Position numbers and translations under genes: made by a program
Notes under the pieces: generated by a model
What the model was told of the DNA's origin: nothing
Seen by the model: only the letters and a program-made list of their open reading frames with translations
The model's database searches: none
In this document: piece after piece, positions 58,716-64,000 of the stretch
Numbering within the stretch: the stretch's first letter is position 1
Layout of the letters: each line of letters begins with the position of its first letter
Assembly (NCBI GenBank): GCA_018806985.1
Contig: JADANN010000364.1
Coordinates: 1,116,001-1,180,000 of the forward strand
Direction: 5' to 3'
Source: Angiostrongylus vasorum
Lineage: Eukaryota > Nematoda > Chromadorea > Rhabditida > Metastrongylidae
Length of the DNA stretch: 64,000 nucleotides

Positions 58716-61700
58716 ATGGATCCGCATAACCCTCAGGTAGGAAGCGTCATGTTTATCCCTATAGAAAACTTTTGGTGTAGTTTCATAGACAGTATAGATG
58801 TTTTTACTATTGTGGTCTCTCGTCATCGTATTCTGATGGTTGTGCAAAGTTTCTTTCCTGTTCAGAAGAAGCAGTTGTTCAGGGGTTTTTCCTGAAACTT
58901 ATTGCCGCACAAAAACCTCATCCACAAACGCTAACTAAACCCGAAAGTCTGGGCTCAAAAACCCCCTCTCAAAAGAATTAACCTCATCTCGTTTCTCTGA
59001 ATCTACTTTACTACAACGTATTCCCTATGGACAGTTGATCGATGATTCGTGGTGGTTTCGGGAGTGGGAGGTGGGTGGGTTTAACCTTCAGCTTAGAATT
59101 GTCATCCTTAGCTTTATAGAGAACGGATTCACTTGCTTTATTCTGTGGAATTCCATGGCTTTTCTTTGCGTTTTTTTAGTGGTACAGTGCTGACAAAAGA
59201 TTTCTTTGTAACTTTGAAAGGTAGGAAAATTTCTAGGGTAATGGAAATATCAACATGGGAATACAAGCCCAGCAAATGGGGTCTCAGGCTCTAGGACAAA
59301 CTCAGTACAATCAACAGGTTTAGTTACTTTTCTGCATCTGGTCACTGGACCATTAGGGAGTTTTGAGAGGGTTTTGGTCAATGCTAACATCACATTTTTT
59401 CAGATGTTGTTAGCACAACAGCAGTATATGAGTAGCTTCAACCCGTTCTACGGGAACAATCAGGTATGTTTCTCTATTTTTTGGCGTTTATTGGACCTGG
59501 ATTTTATTGGTACCATCTCGGGTCGCTGTATTCTGATTTTTTATGAAAGATGTTGTCGATGGATCCCTTTCAACAACAACAGCAACTCTTTATGATGCAG
59601 TCGCAACAAATGCAGCCTGTCTTTCAACAACATCAACAACAACAGGTTCGCATCCTTCATTTTTTGCTTTTTTCATGTTTCTTTTAAAAGGTACAAAGGA
59701 TAAGTGATAAGGCTGTTGACGTTGATCAGTTCCTTAGGGATGCGCCATGGATTTGACTTCGTTGGGCCTCGTAGATTGAATGCATGCATGGTCTATACAG
59801 TGACTTATTGTGGCCTACCGATGTATTGAGCCAGTGTTACCATACTCCCAGACAACTCTGGTACCAATTTGCCGACCCCGGAGGGATGAGGGGATTTGGT
59901 GAGCCTTTGGCGCGGGCATTGACCCCATGTGTATTGCAGGGCGTCCCCGACCACTGCGCCACGCGCGCCCCTGGCGCCCTTTTTTAAAGGATAGTATGTT
60001 TTAATGAGGTTTCCTTTTAATAAACAATTCGTTTGACGCAATATACATCTGTAGGTACTGCAACAACAGCTACTCAACCAACAACATGGTCAACAACGCT
60101 TTTCACAACAACAACAAGTCCAGCAGCAGCAAGCTCTTGTTAGTTTTCTTCCACAGTAGTCTCTAATCCTGGATTGTTAACCAGGATACTGTTGCGTTTC
60201 GATATTATTAAAGTAGAGAATTTAAGCACAATCACCAGCAAAGACTCCTGGAAGAGCAGCAGCGTCAAATTGAGCTTGCTCGTCAGCAACAACAGCGACA
60301 ACAACAAGAAGAGTTAGCACGACAGCAGCGAATGAAGGTGGCACTAGTTTTTTTATTTTCAGTTAGAAATTTTGGTGCTCGCAAACACATCTGCATAAAA
60401 AAAGTTTATACAATACTTCTAAGGAGGCTGAAGAACAACAACGTCAGAGGGAGCTTTTGGCACAGCGAGAGAAGGAACAAAAGGAGCTGTTGAAGCAGCA
60501 AGTATGTGCTAGTGGTGAAGAGGCTTGGAAAACAGTGCATGACTTCTCTTCTTCCATACTTATTTTTTTTGCTGTAAATAATAGCTGATAGTGGGCAATT
60601 TCACATAATCGAATATAGGAAGAAGCAGCCCGAATAGCTGAAGAGAAACGAAGAAAGGAAGAAGCTGGGAGGAGGAAATTGGAAGAGTTGAGGAAGATTC
60701 GTGAAGAACAGTTGAGGAAACAACAAGAGGCTCAGCAGGTAATCATTTTAGTGTTCACTTATCGTAATTATTCTGATTCCTGAGACCCTTAGCTTTCGTT
60801 CATCGAAATACTTCTGTTCCTATTTATGATTTTCATCTCAAGGCACAACATGATATGAGAGATCGGGTAAACCAGGTACAGGCCGGCCAAGCTCTGACTC
60901 TTGTGGCAACACACTTCAACACTTCGTGTGAGTCTGTGGCAATTTCTTCAAATAAATTTTCTTAATTTTTGCCTTTTCTATTCACGCGACACAAAGACTC
61001 GTGTAGCGCAGTGGTCGGAGGCGCCCTGCAATACACATGGGATCGATCCCTACGCTCGTGCCCACCAAGCCATCCATCCTTCCGGGGTCGGCAATTTGGT
61101 ACCAGACTTGTCTGAGAGGATAGCAGCACTGACTTGATACATCGATAGGCCACCGCGAGTCATTGTGAAGGCCATATATGCGTTCAGTCACCTCCAACGA
61201 TGCCCAGTGAAGTCGAATATATGACGCATCCCTCAGGGGATTGGTCAACACCGAGAGCTTTATCCTCCATCCTTTATTATTCACGCGATTATTTTAGATG
61301 TGCGGATGGTTCCATTCCCTAGCGAAAATATGGTGAACTCGAAATTGCCATCTGTTTGTGATGCCGGGACTATGAAGTCTTTATTAGACACACGTGATCC
61401 GGCATTGGTACAAATGGTGTCACATGCCTTATCAAATGTTGATGTCAGTGACACGTAAGTGTAATTTATTATTATAACATTGTTCTGTATCAGAGTGGTT
61501 TTATCCTTTCACCTGTTTCCCGTGTATCTTTTTTTTTATAATTCTGAGAACTTTTTGCTTCATAAAGAATGATACTAATCAACCACTATAATGATGAGAT
61601 ATCTGAGAAACATGGAGCCCAGACCGGATTGGAATCCTCGAATACCCTTTCCAGAGGATCACGTGTTTTCCGTTGCACACCACTGAGGCATTTACTATGC

Positions 61701-62690
61701 CTGACCTATGTCAAATGAATGGTTATGAAAATTGGTAACACAGAGTGCATTTAAGGCTCACTTTACAACGACTGCTCATTTACTTCCTTCTACTTTTTTA
61801 ACGAATAATAGATCACCCAGGTTTTTTACTGCTTACTAGAGGCGCGTGTAGCGCAGTGGTTAGAGACGCACTGCGATACAAGTAGGATCAATCCCGCGCC
61901 CTAGGCTCGCGAAGCCTTCCATCCATCTGGGTCGGCAAATTGGTACCGGACGTGTCTGGGAGGATAGCAGCACTGGCTCGATACATTGGTAGGTCATCGC
62001 TAGTCATAGTATAGGTCAGACATGCATTCACTCACCTTCAACGATGCTTGACGAAATCGAATGCATGGCGTATGGCTCACGAATTGATCAACGTTATGGA
62101 TTTTATCCTTTTTTACGACTACAGTTTTTCTTAAAATAAACTTTGGTTACAACTATGCCAACCATTTGCAACCTAATTTACGCTTTAGTTTATATATATA
62201 CATGAAACGCTGCGCGACAATCGTTGGGTGGTGGAAAATGGCGCCACTAATTTGGATGAAAGGGGAATTTCCAGTAGAATTACTATGTGCAACACGTGGC
62301 TCACTCGTCTAGCGTTCATTGTCGAAAAATCCATTTGCATTGTTTTTCATCTACGTGTTTTACAGCATCGATGCCGCCTTTTTTGGGATTTTAACTAGTA
62401 CTGACGTCATACATTACCATCTTTTCAAAACACTGTCGAAGATATGACCCATATACAACTCATTCGTTGTCAAAAGAGGTTTAATCTTACAACTCTAGGC
62501 AAACAAACACTGTTGAAATCAATAGGTCTATAAAATACGAAGTCGTTGAAGGTAATGGATGAACTGAACAGGGTTTCGGTTTTGACTCCGGATGAATTGT
62601 TGATGTCAGATATATACATATACATATATGTATATATACATATGCATATGTATATAATCATATGTATATGTATGCGTATATACATATGTG

Positions 62691-62777
<87 letters not shown>

Positions 62778-64000
62778 AACATGTATGCACATGTATATGC
62801 ATCTGTATGCATATATGCATATATATATATATATATATATACATAGAAATAATTTGTGGATATATCGCATTTTAATGTCGTCAGGCAGTCTAATCGTCGA
62901 GTAGCTTTCGGTAGTTGGTAAGAAGAAATACCACTAGTAACGCTATCGCGGAGGAATTATTAAGTTTAAATTGAGCAAGCAGTGCATAGCGTTGTTGTTG
63001 GTATTTTCAACTTCTAAACTATTTCCATAATAATGCCGACAATTTAGGCGTACGCGTATGGACATCCACGATGGGATTCCTGAGTCCAATGATCTTCCGC
63101 GCGACTTAATGCCTCATTTCATTAATGCTATTATGGATGTGAACTGCAACGCACTGGATGTGGAACCAGAACATAATATGGAAGCCCCCGAACACTTACT
63201 CAATGATATGGAGCTGGATCCCGCGGCAAGTTTTCTTTTAATGTGTTTCATATTTCCATTTTTTAACCCTTGTTACCTGATGAATATATATTTGTAGAGA
63301 ACACTGAATACAACAACAGTTGTCTCCACACCGTCCACTACAGAAATACAGCAAAACCCGACCGAAGTTAAGGATAAGCCATCAACATCCACTGCAAATG
63401 GTGACACGTCATTCGTCGCACCTGTTCTTGAAGGTCGAGACAACACACAACTTCGTCGTCAAATGGCCAGTGTGGGAAAGCAGCCGAAAGCAAGTCAACA
63501 GCGTAAGAAGAGGGATCAGGTGGAAAGTCTATATGATTCATTAACTGATTATTTTGATCCATCCGATGGAAGGCGGCAACGGAAGCGAACAAAAACGTTG
63601 GAAGAGGAACAGGCTGATCAGCGCGATCTTGAACTGATTGCTGCTATGGAGGCTCAAAGCGCAGCGGCTGTTCCCAATGATGTCACCATGGACCATAACG
63701 ACGAACAGAAACGTGGAGACGGAAGTGATGAAGACCATAAATTCTATGAGAAGAGAGATCGGCGAAGGAAAAGAAAAGAGGACGTCTCGGATCGGCCACC
63801 AACTCCCACCGATATCATTCAAAAACGTGACCAAGAGTGGTCTGAGCGACAGCGTAAACGGTTAGAAAAGTTCAGACGACGGAAAGGCAACGAAAGTGAT
63901 CACGAATGCTGGAACAATGACGTTATGGCAGAGTATGATTCGAAAGCTCGCTTGAATATTATTATCGATCAAATCTTCGACCAGGTTGAAGACCTAGATA
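58716..64000 (+). CDS. pqn-85: SCC2/Nipped-B-type cohesin loader, Q-rich N-terminus (partial)
   Basis: Twelve phase-consistent exons: 58716-58736 (MDPHNPQ), 59237-59317, 59404-59463, 59550-59645, 60055-60138, 60227-60337, 60424-60501, 60619-60738, 60843-60927, 61298-61454, 63048-63225, and 63298 to the window edge, still open. Residues 8-135 are Gln/Asn-rich. About 145-235 is a charged coiled coil ([20 protein letters not shown]). Exon 10 ([20 protein letters not shown]) resembles the conserved N-terminal Mau2/SCC4-binding region of NIPBL. Exon 12 has [13 protein letters not shown] and a basic linker ending [12 protein letters not shown], like the stretch before the NIPBL HEAT repeats. The family loads cohesin onto chromosomes. 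C. elegans pqn-85 has the same Q/N-rich start. Intron 11 has a GC donor (GCG|GCAAGT). SINE A copies lie in introns 4, 9 and 10. The HEAT domain lies beyond the window. Confidence 0.82.
59697..59972 (-). repeat. SINE A copy 17, in pqn-85 intron 4
   Basis: Minus strand, antisense to the host gene. Tail AAGGATAAGTGATAAGGC on the left, head GGGCGCGCGTGGCGCAGTGG on the right, box-B-like GGGGTCAATGCCC. Confidence 0.85.
60996..61270 (+). repeat. SINE A copy 18, in pqn-85 intron 9
   Basis: Sense to the host gene. GACTCGTGTAGCGCAGTGG head, box-B-like GGGATCGATCCC, core GGCAATTTGGTACCAGACT and complete tail. Ends 28 bp before exon 10. Confidence 0.88.
61590..61700 (-). repeat. SINE C single module, diverged, in pqn-85 intron 10
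   Basis: Minus strand: outer flank ATAATGATGAGATATCTGAG, then a box-B-like site (GATTCCAATCC in reverse) and GTGTGCAACGG at the box A position. Confidence 0.45.
61841..62112 (+). repeat. SINE A copy 19, in pqn-85 intron 10
   Basis: The clearest head: GGCGCGTGTAGCGCAGTGG starts at 61841, box-B-like GGATCAATCCC, closing with CGCGCC at 61895-61900, which can pair with the initial GGCGCG. Core CGGCAAATTGGTACCGGACG and a full tail follow. Confidence 0.9.
62610..62842. repeat. TA/CATA microsatellite block, in pqn-85 intron 10
   Basis: About 80 bp of pure TA (62694-62774), flanked by imperfect TATACA/CATATG units and a second TA run at 62815-62841. The open frames of alternating Ile-Tyr on both strands are artefacts of this repeat. 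Confidence 0.95.

Noticed and set aside
61841..61900. Possible tRNA gene (box A and box B present)
   Set aside because: The family tail follows directly, the spacing and anticodon arm are not tRNA-like, and the same head recurs many times, so it is a SINE.
62470..62875. Open frames of alternating Ile-Tyr on both strands
   Set aside because: Direct translation of a TA/CATA microsatellite.
1..64000. CRISPR arrays, rRNA genes, bacterial-type operons
   Set aside because: No regular spacer-repeat arrays, rRNA-like blocks or intron-free tandem genes; the window is plainly eukaryotic.

Overview
This is eukaryotic, AT-rich, repeat-laden DNA with short spliced exons, GT/GC-AG introns and TTTCAG-type acceptors. 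The recognisable exons and the mobile elements (an RTE-clade LINE family, mariner, a Penelope-like fragment, tRNA-derived SINEs) suggest a nematode, most likely a strongylid/hookworm-type parasite. The species cannot be fixed from the window alone.

Layout. (1) 1-14.0 kb: mostly intergenic or 5' intronic, with a decayed RTE LINE (9.06-11.27 kb, minus), three tRNA-derived repeat families (called SINE A, B and C here) and two candidate upstream exons at 3.05-3.44 kb. (2) 14.03-21.61 kb, plus: a near-complete 15-exon nuclear factor I gene (nfi-1 type), with DNA-binding domain first and a Ser/Thr/Asn-rich tail last. Its last intron carries a hammerhead-ribozyme-like motif and its 3' flank a deleted mariner. 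(3) 21.7-27.8 kb: intergenic, with a 1.28-kb mariner that keeps both terminal inverted repeats and a Penelope-like element fragment. (4) 27.83-45.79 kb, minus: a calponin/transgelin gene of six coding exons (about 200 aa) spread over 18 kb. Its 8.2-kb intron 2 holds two RTE copies, one with a twin-priming-like 5' inversion; intron 1 may hold a small nested gene on the other strand. (5) 47.7-50.6 kb, minus: a phase-consistent multi-exon gene of unknown family and a possible small upstream gene. (6) 51-58.6 kb: repeat-rich intergenic DNA with a strong 39-bp-stem hairpin at 55.3 kb. (7) 58.72 kb to the window end, plus: the 5' part of a Q-rich SCC2/Nipped-B cohesin-loader gene (pqn-85 type), twelve exons, open at the right edge.

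The genes are independent and there is no operon or island linking them. nfi-1 would be a transcription factor, the calponin an actin-binding cytoskeletal protein, and pqn-85 the cohesin loader. The most unusual biology is in the repeats. SINE A and SINE B have different tRNA-like heads but share a central core, and they form head-swapped chimeras. SINE C occurs as foldback pairs of tRNA-like modules. Inverted SINE A copies flank exons 5-9 of pqn-85. All exon coordinates were read by eye from splice signals and reading phase; no alignment or search was run.
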